Shown: positions 54,201 through 64,000 of the stretch, piece by piece
Layout of the letters: the number at the start of each line of letters is the position of its first letter
Numbering within the stretch: position 1 is the first letter of the stretch
Assembly: GCA_017165825.1 (NCBI GenBank)
Contig: CM029366.1
Span: 26,539,862-26,603,861 of the forward strand
Length of the DNA: 64,000 bases
Reading direction: 5' to 3'
DNA from: Hepsetus odoe
Taxonomy: Eukaryota; Chordata; Actinopteri; Characiformes; Hepsetidae
The notes under the pieces: model-generated
Databases searched by the model: none
What the model saw: the letters and a program-made list of their open reading frames with translations, nothing else
Told to the model about the DNA's origin: nothing
Program-made: the position numbers and the translations under genes

Positions 54201-56983
54201 ATTGAACCCACAATCTTCCGATGTGGGGCAACTCCCTAACTGCTAGGCCATCGCTGCCCCAAGAAGGGCACCATTCCTAAAAATACTGCAATACCAGGTC
54301 GATGCATGGAGCGGACAGAGCAAGCTCCTTTACCGTCTCCCTGTTCTAAAAATCAATTTAATATGCAGTCCTCATATGGAGGACGTATCAGATATTTAAC
54401 TGATAAGAACAGATACTACACTTGATCTTCTCAACCTTCTCAGCCTTTTGGCTAGACATATGTATGGAGGAGGTTGCCATGGTTTACTTCCTAAAAAAAA
54501 AGTAGCTCTGTGTGTGTGTTCAGGCTTTTTCAAAGTGCAGTTGATTTTAAAAAGAAAAAAACTTATTCACCCAGTTCAATCAGTTTTTTGTGAATTTGCT
54601 TTCCTCATGCACTTTAAGCAAGATATGTGGTGGTTATCTCTGCAGAACTGGTGATGGAGCTTTATGTTACTCACACAGCTGGAGAGGTTCTTGAGCTTCA
54701 GTCTAACAGCATCTTTTCCTCTCACTACAGCTTCATCCACACACACCACGGGACTCTGTGAATAAATAGGTTTTACTATGGCTTTGGTAGTGTGGTGTTA
54801 TACTAATGTTGGAAACGTGCCTCATATAACATTAAAATCCTTCAATTGTTCAAAACTTGTAAGTCCAAAATATGTAGCATATGTGTATAAGAAATGCAGA
54901 AAATGTGTACAAAAAAAGACCAACAGTGCCTCTGAAAGTAGTAGACTAATCTTTGTATTGGAGAAAACATTTTTTATTAGTAAAAGAACAGTAATTCATA
55001 AGGTTACTAACTTCTCCTTCTTCTTCTTTTTCTTTCGGCTGCTCCCGTTTAGGGGTCGCCACAGCGGATCAACTGTCTCCATTTCCATAAGGTTACTAAC
55101 ATGGCCTTAAATACTTTCCTATTGAGAATCTACCTTATTTTGGTAGTGGTAAAAAATACATTTAATGATCCCTTAATGAGCTGGTGATATACTCAAAACA
55201 TCCTTCAGTTGGAAGCAGTCTTCTTTCTGAAGACTGAATCAGTTTTTCTTTCTGTTCAAAGGTTTTTGGTAACTCTGTTACTAGATTCTCACCATTTGAG
55301 GCTGGATGGTGATGATGTCCTGAGGGGCTTGAGTGTCCCACTGGCTTGCAGGCTTTGCCACAGTGCTGAATTCATCGACTGACTTGGTCTGATCCTGTAC
55401 AGCTCTAGGGGTTGCTGTGCTTTGTTCTGGGAATTGCATGGTGGGCCAAACCGCAACCTGGTCTTGAGGCTTAGGGGTTCCTGAAAGGAAAGAGGGTTGG
55501 GTTACTTCTTTATACTTTGGCTTTCCATTGTTATCAGTAAATGTTTTACTTTCTCCTGAGCTGAGCCCATGTTATTTATCTGTGAGGAAGTTCAACTGTG
55601 ACTTGACTAACTCATGCTCCACTCATGAATGTATTCTCTATGTAAAGTTGGACAAGCTTTGCCAAATAATAGCAAAAATCCTTTTCAACTTACTGAATCT
55701 CCTTCTTACGGGTACCTGTTAGGGATTGCCACAGTGGATCAACAATCTCCATTTGTTCCTGTTCTCTGCATCTTCCTTCTTTCAAACTGCACGTCCTCTC
55801 TCACAGCATCCATTGTCCAACTCACTTTCATTCCTCTCCTCACTTGAGCATATCTCCAACTCTCCTCAAGATGTTCCCTACTCTCACTACAGATCACAAT
55901 ATGATCAGCCAAAATTATTGCACTGTCTAGCTTCATTTGTCAATGTGCATTACCATTGCAAACAAGAATGGACTCAGCACTGATTTTTGATGCAATTCAA
56001 CCTCTACTTTAAATGCCTCTATCACTCCTACTGTAGACCTCACCTCTGTAACAATGCACTTATACATATCCTGTACTACTCTCACATACTTCTCTCACAG
56101 ACATCCTCATACAAAAACACCTCTCTAGACACCTTGCCATATACTTTCAACTTAATGAGTAATTGTATATTTGAATTTGATCCACCTATGGATGCACATC
56201 TTTTGGGGGGTACTATTGGATTGTATACATTTTATAGAACATAAGCAAATATCTAATCAACCTAATGTAAGGCTATCTCCACCTATACTCACACATTTAC
56301 ATGCATTATTGACTTCAAATCGGAATTATTTTTTATGCAAAAGTTAAACAGATTAAATTGAAAGGGTGTTGTTTTTTTCATGTTATCAAGATTTTAAGGA
56401 ATTAAAAATTGAAAGACAAACTTAACAGGAAGTCCAGTAGTTAGTGCACAAGTTGTCTTAACTTGAAAGTTAAAATTAATTAACATTCTTCAACACAATC
56501 ATCTACTTTTCACAATCATGCAATCTACAAAATTAAATTAAATAAAAATGAATGAACTATTATTTTCATTGTTGTGATTTTGACACAGACACACACAAAT
56601 TCAGGTTATGCATGTTCTTCCTTAAAATAGTAGCTACAAATTGATTTAAGGATACAACATATATGGGTCAACTGGGACTGACCTCTGCCTTTATGCAAGT
56701 ACCTCATGAAAAATGACAGGTTAGTTGGACAAATTCCATTGTGCTTGAAATGTACTTTTATTCTGTAATAGGAAGTACCCATTACATAAGGCAAAGTGTC
56801 CTAGCTTGAACAATGACTGATATATCATTCATCCTTTACTTTCTACAGAATAAACTATGTCTTACTTACCTTGGGTAGACTGAATATCATCTCCACGCAC
56901 AGGTGCAGCCTGAATGATGGGGGCAGTTCCGTAGATCACGGTGAAGGGAGGAAATTTAGTGGCTTCCTCTGCGCAAGTCACTC
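48084..56983 (-). CDS. cd34: cd34 sialomucin, all but the signal-peptide exon
   Basis: CD34 is a heavily glycosylated adhesion/anti-adhesion protein of blood progenitors and vascular endothelium. Minus-strand exons: 56983-56870, 55480-55293, 54755-54675, 52031-51911, 51728-51676, 50453-50304, 48260-48084. They encode 294 residues in one frame with consistent phases. Order: mucin-like Thr/Pro/Gln segment (first 100 residues), a Cys-containing domain (VVCVDEA, NLSSC, EHLCGDD, SGQC), a juxtamembrane stretch, a transmembrane helix (VLISVLLSGLLLAALLIAAY), a basic KTHRSQAK, and a cytoplasmic tail ending NGHSATQTPVADTQM. Human CD34 ends NGHSARQHVVADTEL, a very close match that separates CD34 from podocalyxin and endoglycan. 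The signal-peptide exon is not found. It probably lies between 57 kb and the right end or beyond. The mucin segment looks shorter than in mammals. Confidence 0.92.
48290..48548 (+). mobile_element. tRNA-derived SINE (family A, diverged), in cd34 intron
   Basis: GGCAGTGGTGGAAGTGGTCTAGTAGTT head, GGGTTTGAATGCC, a mutated core (TTGCCCACTGCTACAC), ACAAATAGTCAC tail. It begins 30 bp beyond the acceptor of the last cd34 exon. Confidence 0.8.
50304..50453 (-). CDS. cd34: cd34 transmembrane exon
   Basis: 50 codons, phase 0 at both ends: VGVVEAMPILVKQSRT, the transmembrane helix, KTHRSQAKGVCM. The donor is GTACTG, weaker than consensus. Failure to splice would add 16 residues (VLSQNSSHNVSPSCFSF) and stop, giving a truncated tail. 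Confidence 0.93.
50534..50576. repeat. CAA/TAA trinucleotide repeat
   Basis: A CAA run followed by a TAA run in a cd34 intron. Confidence 0.9.
51676..51728 (-). CDS. cd34: cd34 juxtamembrane exon
   Basis: 53 nt encoding EDAKGMTEKFDNDNIKDK, charged, between the Cys domain and the transmembrane exon. Acceptor ATAAACAG, donor GTAAGG. Confidence 0.88.
51911..52031 (-). CDS. cd34: cd34 Cys-domain exon 2
   Basis: Encodes EENRKKILSVLEHLCGDDSK and MILSGQCIQ, with two Cys of the extracellular globular domain. Acceptor CCTAAAAG, donor GTTTGA (weak), phase 1 out. Confidence 0.9.
53660..53726 (+). mobile_element. Family A SINE fragment with internal deletion
   Basis: GGTCTGGGATTTGACCCC then AGCAAGGTACCGTCCCCATC ACTGCTCCCTGGGCAC. 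The region between B box and body, and both ends, are missing. Confidence 0.6.
54010..54262 (-). mobile_element. tRNA-derived SINE (family A), minus strand, joined to U2 relic
   Basis: Minus-strand head GGGGCAGCGATGGCCTAGCA, GGGTTCAATTCCC, CAGCAGGGGGCAGC core (plus sense) and ACAATGACAAGGGTTGTC tail. Its head directly abuts a U2 pseudogene on the same strand. Confidence 0.88.
54263..54456 (-). pseudogene. U2 snRNA pseudogene with inverted 5' end
   Basis: The minus strand from about 54429 to 54266 follows U2 snRNA: GATCAAGTGTAGTATCTG, TTCTTATCAGTTAAATATCT (Sm-side region), GGAGCTTGCTCTGTCCGCTC, GCATCGACCTGGTATTGCAG, ending near GGTGCCC. The first 20 nt of U2 (CTTCTCAGCCTTTTGGCTA) are present at 54436-54454 but on the opposite strand, so the 5' end is inverted. 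Substitutions throughout show it is a pseudogene. It sits in a cd34 intron. Confidence 0.88.
54675..54755 (-). CDS. cd34: cd34 Cys-domain exon 1
   Basis: 27 codons, phase 0 at both ends: SPVVCVDEAVVRGKD … KLKNLSSC. Contains two Cys and a sequon (NLS). Donor GTGAGT. Confidence 0.9.
55015..55090 (-). mobile_element. LINE 3'-end fragment
   Basis: The minus strand ends GATCCGCTGTGGCGACCCCT AAACGGGAGCAGCCGAAAG followed by an AAG-rich tail, the 3' terminus of a common fish LINE. 5'-truncated. Confidence 0.7.
55293..55480 (-). CDS. cd34: cd34 mucin-like exon 2
   Basis: 62 codons rich in Pro, Thr, Ser, Gln (FPEQSTATPRAVQDQTKS, SQWDTQAPQDIITIQPQM). Acceptor TTCCTTTCAG, donor GTGAGA. Candidate O-glycosylated region. 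No Cys. Confidence 0.88.
55695..56140 (-). mobile_element. LINE fragment with reverse-transcriptase remnant
   Basis: Same 3' end as the fragment at 55015, here with upstream coding remnant. A minus-strand frame reads ILADHIVICSESREHLEES and RRGMKVSWT, the region around the reverse-transcriptase active site. The expected Ala-Asp-Asp is ADH and the frame is broken. Same strand as cd34. Confidence 0.75.
56870..56983 (-). CDS. cd34: cd34 first mucin-like exon found
   Basis: Encodes VTCAEEATKFPPFTVIYGTA and VRGDDIQSTQ after a CAACACCAG acceptor, phase 1 in and out, donor GTAAGT. It would follow the signal-peptide exon. A lone Cys in this mucin segment is unusual. Confidence 0.8.
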
Positions 56984-59624
56984 CTGGTGTTGAATAATAT
57001 TAATTAGTTAATATGGTACATTTTGAAAAATGCTTTTACAAGTTATATATTTTAGCACAGCCAAGTTGCTTACCTGTATTTAAAATTCACATCAAAATGT
57101 TCTCATGAAAATTGTGCTTACATCTTATATTATATCTTATATAAACCAGTGTGTGGTCCTTTCATTTCAAACTCACAACCTCTTTTTTTTTTTTTTTTTT
57201 ACCTGCAAACATTAGTTTACATAATTTTATCATCTCCATATTACTAATGTTGACAATGTTAACCGTTTGAAGATCTGCTTTAGTTGTGCTTTAACTCTTT
57301 TTGTATTACTGTGTTGTTTAAGTAAATTCGCAATAAAATAGGATATAGAATGTAAAGTGTGCAATATGGAGTGTCCTTTATCCTTTGAGTGTGTTTTTTA
57401 GCAAACTTATGAAATGTTATGAAATATTGTAAACAATTATTACAAAATGTATCTAATCAAAACAAGGAAAAAAAAGTAATGTCATTTTATTAATGTCATT
57501 TCTGTGACATCCTCTTAAAACCCTCAAAACTAAAACATATAGGTTTAAAAATTCAATATTAACTTTATTTAGCCTTGACCTTCCACACTCAACCAGTGAA
57601 TTCCTATATAAGGTATTGCGTTTTGTTATCATTTAGAGTCACATCTTGCATTTGCAACACGGTTCCTTGGTGGGGGTGCTCTGTAGGTTAAGGCTGACTG
57701 TACGTCATGGTGTGAGAAAAAGGACTAATTTAAAGAGAGCATGGCAAATTATGCTATGGGGTCAAGTGGCACCAGTGGAAGGATTTTTTTAAAATAGTCT
57801 TGATCTGCAAGGACCAATTACTTTAAATGTGAACAGATTAACAGCACCATGAAAGTGAGGTAAATGAAGCAAGTCAGCAAGACATTAGAAGTGTAACCTA
57901 AGTAGTAAATAAAGTAGTTCTTGGTAGAAGTAACACTTATACTTAAATGCATAAATCTGCATAATTAATACAAGGAAAAAGGAGAGATAAACCTTTACAA
58001 TTATACATTCACAAATGAACAAGTAACTTTTGCATAAAAAGACATTTATTATGAACAGAAATCTTTGGAATCGTTAGTTTGCCAAAGCTCTGTGTTAGTT
58101 CATTTAATATTCAGTGTAAGTGGGGAAGCAGAATACAAATGAATCAATATGAATCTTGCTAGTAATTATTAAGTTTGTTATTCAGAAAGAGATTTTTGTA
58201 GACATGAGTCAGTGTTCCTTTAAAACCTGCAGTACAATCATTTAAAGCTTTGATATTTTTCTCTGTTGCTTACAGTCGCTGTGGACTTTGAAAGATCAAA
58301 CAGTATTCTATTAAGTCAAACCCTCCTGAGGTTTCATATAGTTTTTATCGTTCATTAAATTCTGCAGTGCTGAGAAAAATTCTGTATTCGGAGATGTAAA
58401 TTCCTGGAGATGGTCTTATCTGGTCTCTCACGTAGACCAGAAAGAGTCCACTGAAATAAATCATTTTTTAAAACGCAGAGCAAAATACATTGTTTTAGAG
58501 AGAAGTTCTTCTGTTTCATCCAATAACCAATGAAAACCAAACTCAAGTGTTTGGCAACACATTATCTATAAAGGTATACTGGTATTGGTTTTACACCATT
58601 AAAGACAATTAATCAAATTTTTGTGATTTGTTGATAAAGATCATTATATCCAACAACAGTGTTTGCAATTCTGATTCATTAGTTAAGGTTCCTTTAAATA
58701 CATTTGGGAGCAGAAAACAGAGCCAAAACCGTACAATCAAAATAAGCTACTTCCATTTTGTCGTTTATTTTTTAAGTGAATGGCATCAGTGTTCAGGAAG
58801 CATTCATTACTTTACTTCTTTAAGCCAACATCTATTAATCAAATACCATAATACTTGACACTGTGGTTGACTCAGACACTGTGGATCAAATCAGATTATT
58901 TTTATTTTAAATCTGATGTTTAGATCTTAGTGTTCAGTGAATAAATCTGATTAGGCAGGCTGTAGTTGTCTTTGCTCACTGGTTTCCACAGCAACAACAT
59001 ACTGATAAGGGAGGGGCATACAAAGCCAAATTGGTCACATTTATAAGCTTAGACATTGACATGTACTGTAATAACTATAATCACTAAAAAGTCACTGTGA
59101 AACTACAGAATGCCCAATTTATCTGAATGACTGTTAAAAGCTTGAGGTTTTCTTTTTCAAATCATAACATGTGAAGTGCAAAACTGACTTTGATGTACTA
59201 ACGTCAAGGTCTGCTGCCCCCTTTAAAAAAAATACACAAAACAGCTTGTTCAAACAGCTGTACATCAAGATCCAATATGAAGCACATTTGAAACCACGTA
59301 CAAGTCCATTACAAGTTCGAAGTTACTTCAGACAAGTGCGGAAAATCTGTCCTTTTCAAATAAGTCATGCTGAAAAATCTGATTTAATTCACCCTGTGAG
59401 CTCTGCCATAGGCTGCAGCACACCTGAGTCCCTGGTAAGGATAAGGAGCTCCAATAATGGATCAATAAAAAATTAGAGTTGAGCCGCCTATTCAAATACA
59501 CAAGTTATCTTTTTATTTTAATGAAAGCACTGAATTTCTATACACTTGAAGACCACATTTGTCTGCTCTTGTCTGCCCTGTTTCCAATAGCCCCCGACTC
59601 TTAATGTGACCTCACTCTTCAGGC

Positions 59625-59632
<8 letters not shown>

Positions 59633-59661
<29 letters not shown>
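59633..59661. repeat. CA microsatellite
   Basis: ACAC run of about 29 bp. Confidence 0.93.
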
Positions 59662-59662
<1 letters not shown>

Positions 59663-62600
59663 TACAGTGCAGGTCCTCTGGTGCTCCTTCTGGGCTGGCT
59701 GATATGTGCTTGTTTATTTTCTTGTCCATTAATTGGCTAAATCAGAAACAAATGTGTGTGGTATGCAGGTCTGTGTGTGGGCATGCCGTATTTGCACACT
59801 CACTTAGGATTACTGAGGTGTGCCTCTAGTGTGAGTTTTTTTGTGTAGAATTCCAGGGCTTATGCAGCATTTATTTATTTATTCTACAGGATGTGGATTG
59901 GCGAAGAATGCCGCAACCTGCTTGCCGAGATACTCTCTGCATTCCTTAACTTTTTCTATCTCTCCCCGGTACATACGCCATTGTATATGTGGAACAGTGG
60001 GTGTTGCAAATAAACCTGTGTTGCGAGCTTCATGATTCATAAGCACTGTTATGTCACTGCCTTATGCCACACGCCATTAATGTATTAGCCTGTCAGTGCT
60101 CCACTGTTGTGTTTGTTGACTTTCTCCCCCCTCTCGCTCTCTCTTTGTGTGGGTGGTCTGTTTGTTTTATAGTCGTTGGAGAATGTGGACAGTGATGTAG
60201 GCAAAGGTGTCAGGGAAGAGCTCAGTACTATTCTCTACAGTGCATCATCTTTGCGGCATCATTACACCACAGACAAACAAATACAAAAAAACAAAAAAAC
60301 AACAAATATTTTGATGGCCACATACACAGCCCAATAGCTGTGCATTTAGCTTTATGGGAGGGCTATTTTGTTGTTTTTGTTACAGTGACAGTATTGCAGA
60401 GCTGTAATACACAAATAAGCCCTGTAATAAACCATTATTTTGTGCTATCCAACCTCAGGATGGCCCAGATGAGTATTATAGGGGTGTCTGGATTTAATCA
60501 AAGGGTTCACATCATAAAAAATGGTAACTGATTTTAGTCAAAAGAGGGCAGGCTAAACACATCTATGTACTTTAATATATTGCAAAGCATCTCATTATCA
60601 AATATACCATTTAATCCTAATCCCATTTGTAAATTTTCAGTTTAATAGCTCAGAGATTTTGTAATAATTGCTCAAAGCTGTTTTATACTGCTTAAGCTAC
60701 AGAGTTAGTCTAGCCTAAAACTTGAGGTTAATGTGTTTTGCCATGCAGTTTTGTGAAGTACAGCATTGCATACTTCAATGTCATCAGTTAAAAGGATGAA
60801 TGATTTTATATTATATTCAAATTTTCATTCATCGCTGTTCTCTTACCCCATACCCAGCATGCATTACGTATCCAGACTTTGGGCATCCATTTGTTGTCTA
60901 ATGAGACAATTTGGAGAATATTGGATTTTCTCTGGCCAGCAATTCAAATTTAATAAAAATGGAAATAGTTGCTGTAAATTAAGCTTAGAAATTAAGCTAG
61001 AAATAATTTTAAAGCACATCCTTTTCTTTGACTTGAGGCTTGAATGATGAATGTAATGATCGAGGCTCCCAATTCACAAGCTCTGTATTAGATTTTGTTA
61101 TTATTTCATTTCCACAAACAAATTTTTAGTTAGATCCTACATTATTCCATCTTTAATAATGTAGGAGCTAACTAAAGTTACATTGCTTCTGATTTTGATA
61201 TGAAATGACTGATTGCCCTAGTGTCACACAATCCTACCTACCAAGCTATTGATCTGTGGACTGAAGAAAATACAGCCTACAGGCTAAAAGTGTTATAATT
61301 TTGTCATCAAACAAATTCTAATAGAAAACTTTTCTAGATTATTGCAGTTATTCCTAAGGTAGACCCTAAAAATAAGTTTTCTATCTGTTCTATCTGAAAC
61401 TGGAAAAAGTTAAATTTCTATGTTTTGTACACTAATGGTAACATGATGGTCCCACTCTTTTGAGAGGTGCTGTATGTATCACGTTGCCTGTTTATGGCAG
61501 TTCAAAGCCAGTCTGTTCTTGGCAGTTTCATTTTCATGCTGGAGGGTTCTGTAGCCATAGTGTGTGTTGAGACACACAGACACACCCATCTTCTCTAGAC
61601 GTTCGCCCTTGCTGCCCCTAAGTCATCTCCTAAGGTTAGATATCATTAACATTCCTAGACTCACCAGCACAAGCAGTTCTTATGTGTTTGTAGTGCTAAA
61701 CTGATGCAAGCTGATGAGCTCTATCTGTTGTTTCTCCGTGTGGTCACAGTTCTATTCTGTTCTGTTCACTAGCTGCTGTTCTTGCATTGCCCTATCTATG
61801 AATCATTAACAGTCAATTTGTTTGAGCCTAGAGTGATGGATGCTGTGATGGGGAAGCTGCAAATGAATGCATGGATGAATGGATGGATGGATGGATGAAT
61901 GAACGTTAAGGCAATCGTTCAAAGAAATAAAGCTTACTCCAGTGCTAGCTACTTTGAGAAAAGTCACTTGCTTTGTTGAAACTAATTCATGATTAATGCT
62001 GCCTCTGATGCCAACTAAAATTATAATAACCTGTCAGTTAAACATTTATTCTAATGACTGTTTATTAAATTATACAATTCAAGGGTATTCCCATAACAAG
62101 GGTGTCTGCTACAAGAAGTCTAGTAGAGCTAAGTAGTCCTTGTCTTTCAAAGAAAAATGTAAAAAAGAAAAACTTTAGACTCAATTCTTGGCATTCACAC
62201 GGTTACCCATTAATGCCTGAAGGCTGCTTATTTTGGACTGCAGACATACGAACAACAGCACCACCTAAAGGTTGTAAGAACAATACTGGTTAAGATGGGA
62301 TGCCAAGATGAGGTGCCAATTTGTGAGCAAACTGCAATAATGCTCTGTTTTTCTGTTCTGCCTTTTAGGGGTTTGGTTCAGGAGTATTCCATTTATAGCT
62401 CATGACTGCATGTACCAGACTTTGGAGGTAAGGAGTGATTTGAAGAATTAAGATAAGGAGATAAGTACAATTTAATTGCAGCAGCATGCAGCTAGAAAGC
62501 TATTGATCTATGTTATTAGTTATTATCTACTGATAGGTTAGTGATGGTGACAAGCCATCACTGCTCCATAGAGGCAGCTCCAATGTGCTGACTCAGAATC

Positions 62601-62974
62601 AGTTCAGAAAACATCTTCAGTATGTCCGCACACCTTACAGAAAGGTCTTGTTGAGTCTTCAGACCGATGATTTCTCTCTTTAGGCCAGAAAACATAATGA
62701 GGCCATTAGTTTACCCTTATTCTAAGTAAAAGATACACAATTTATTTTTATAAAATATATATTTAACCTAAAAAAATATCAATGGTACCCTGCTATCTGA
62801 CTCAGAAAATATCTTTTGAACTGAAAACTTTAAATAGCAATGCTTCCATTGCAACTGTATGAAACAAACATTTTCATGGTGGCAATAATGCTACTATCCA
62901 ACTTCATAGTGTGTCTAATTTACTCTAATTGACTGAGCTAGTACCTGTCAACTGAGCAAAGGGCTACAACTCCA

Positions 62975-62977
<3 letters not shown>

Positions 62978-63021
<44 letters not shown>
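62978..63021. repeat. CA microsatellite
   Basis: ACAC run of about 44 bp. Confidence 0.95.
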
Positions 63022-63022
<1 letters not shown>

Positions 63023-64000
63023 GCCAGAGCGACCCTTATCTGACTTAAGGCCAGAACATTTTCTTGCTTAATCACAGATGATTTACTTCCCTTCTTTCTG
63101 TCTGACGTTTCCCGAAGATCCTGTTCTTCTCTTGTCCCACAGATGGCCTCTCTATCTTTCACTCAGCCCTTTCTCTTTCCATTTCTTTCTACTTTATGTC
63201 CTGTCATTCACACATAGTGTCCAGAGAGCAGAGAAACAAAAGCAAACAACAGACCTAGAGAAAAATGCAAAATGGAAAAGAGCAGAGATGGAAGGGTAGG
63301 TTTGAGAACAATACTGGTATTATCTTATCAGGTCAGCATATTGGAGACTGTTATTATTTTTTTTTTCATTGGGAGAGATAAGAAATTGAGGCGTCTCTGT
63401 GGTGGTGTCTCTCACACATGAACATTCATCCAGACTTCTTAAAGAGGTAGTGTTTGGGAATACATTTAGCTTTTTCACAAATAAATATATTCTTTGTTAA
63501 CATCATTAGAGTTTCCCCGGTTTCTTTATACCATACATGCATGAAAATTAAACTGGAAAAGTTTTGATTTCACAATCCTCAACACATTTACTAATGGTTA
63601 CCTATTCACACTGACGTGATAAGGGCTGTTGTTAATGCAGGCAGCCTGTAGTAGTAAATGACATGAAAGATTCAAATGATATGAACTTTGTATGTCGTTA
63701 CAGTCATTGAAATGATTCAGACAACTAAAAGCTGCAGCAGAAATGTAACATATCCAGCATTTCTCAGCATTTCAGTCTTTATTCATCAGTTTCTTTGATT
63801 AATTGATTTCTGCACACAATGCTAAGGAGTTATTCCCGATTATACAAAATGTATTATTTTTTTTATGGTTTAACAAGCCAAAGGAAGTTGTTTTCACATT
63901 AGTGTAAATAAGCAGTTATGATGGTAGAGGGTGCTCTGCTGATTGAGTGACAGGTGTGCCTCAGTGGGGCTGGCCTTACAAGCCCTAATGAATCAGAGTA

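Larger units (their letters stand above)
56984..64000. other. Right end: no gene recognised, possible cd34 intron 1
   Basis: No open frame here has splice context or a recognisable domain on either strand. It contains a T run (57182-57200), CA runs at 59633-59661 and 62978-63021, and a GGAT run at about 61877-61898. The signal-peptide exon of cd34 was searched for on the minus strand and not found. Confidence 0.6.

Noticed and set aside
57840..57865. AGCACCATGAAAG, a miR-29 seed-like match on the plus strand
   Set aside because: Only the seed matches, and no complementary arm is visible nearby.

Overview
This is vertebrate genomic DNA, almost certainly from a teleost fish and possibly an otophysan (the order-level guess is weak). 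The evidence is three spliced genes with short GT-AG introns, CA/GT and TA microsatellites, several tRNA-derived SINE copies, and fish-type Tc1/mariner transposons. It is not bacterial or viral, and every gene had to be assembled exon by exon.

From left to right: (1) 1173-12697, plus strand, is the 3' half of magi3, a MAGUK scaffold. Its last three PDZ domains are present, followed by two alternative C-terminal exons, and its 3'UTR runs to about 14.8 kb. (2) 14.8-21.6 kb is intergenic and carries SINEs and a tRNA-Gly-like relic. (3) 21.6-31.1 kb, plus strand, is a complete membrane complement regulator of the CD46/CD55 type: signal peptide, three sushi domains, a Ser/Thr stalk, a transmembrane helix and two alternative cytoplasmic tails. 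(4) 31.1-40.7 kb contains a miR-29b hairpin on the minus strand at about 38.0 kb. A CpG-rich promoter with a minus-strand splice donor lies at about 40.5 kb and probably drives its host transcript. (5) 40.7-57.0 kb, minus strand, holds seven exons of cd34 (sialomucin); the signal-peptide exon was not found. (6) 57-64 kb has no gene I can support and is probably cd34 intron 1 and/or upstream DNA.

The order CD46-like - miR-29b - CD34 is the arrangement of human 1q32.2 (CD46 - MIR29C/MIR29B2 host - CD34). A complement regulator, a microRNA and a sialomucin have therefore stayed together since the fish-mammal ancestor, while magi3 is a different neighbour from the human one.

The main oddities are: two GC-AG introns in magi3; a direct repeat identical over about 430 bp flanking the last PDZ exon; an inverted repeat flanking all sushi exons; a U2 snRNA pseudogene with an inverted 5' end fused to a SINE; and a SINE family whose body carries a CTCF-like core. 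Exon boundaries were placed by eye from splice consensus and reading-frame continuity. All three gene models keep an open frame through every junction.
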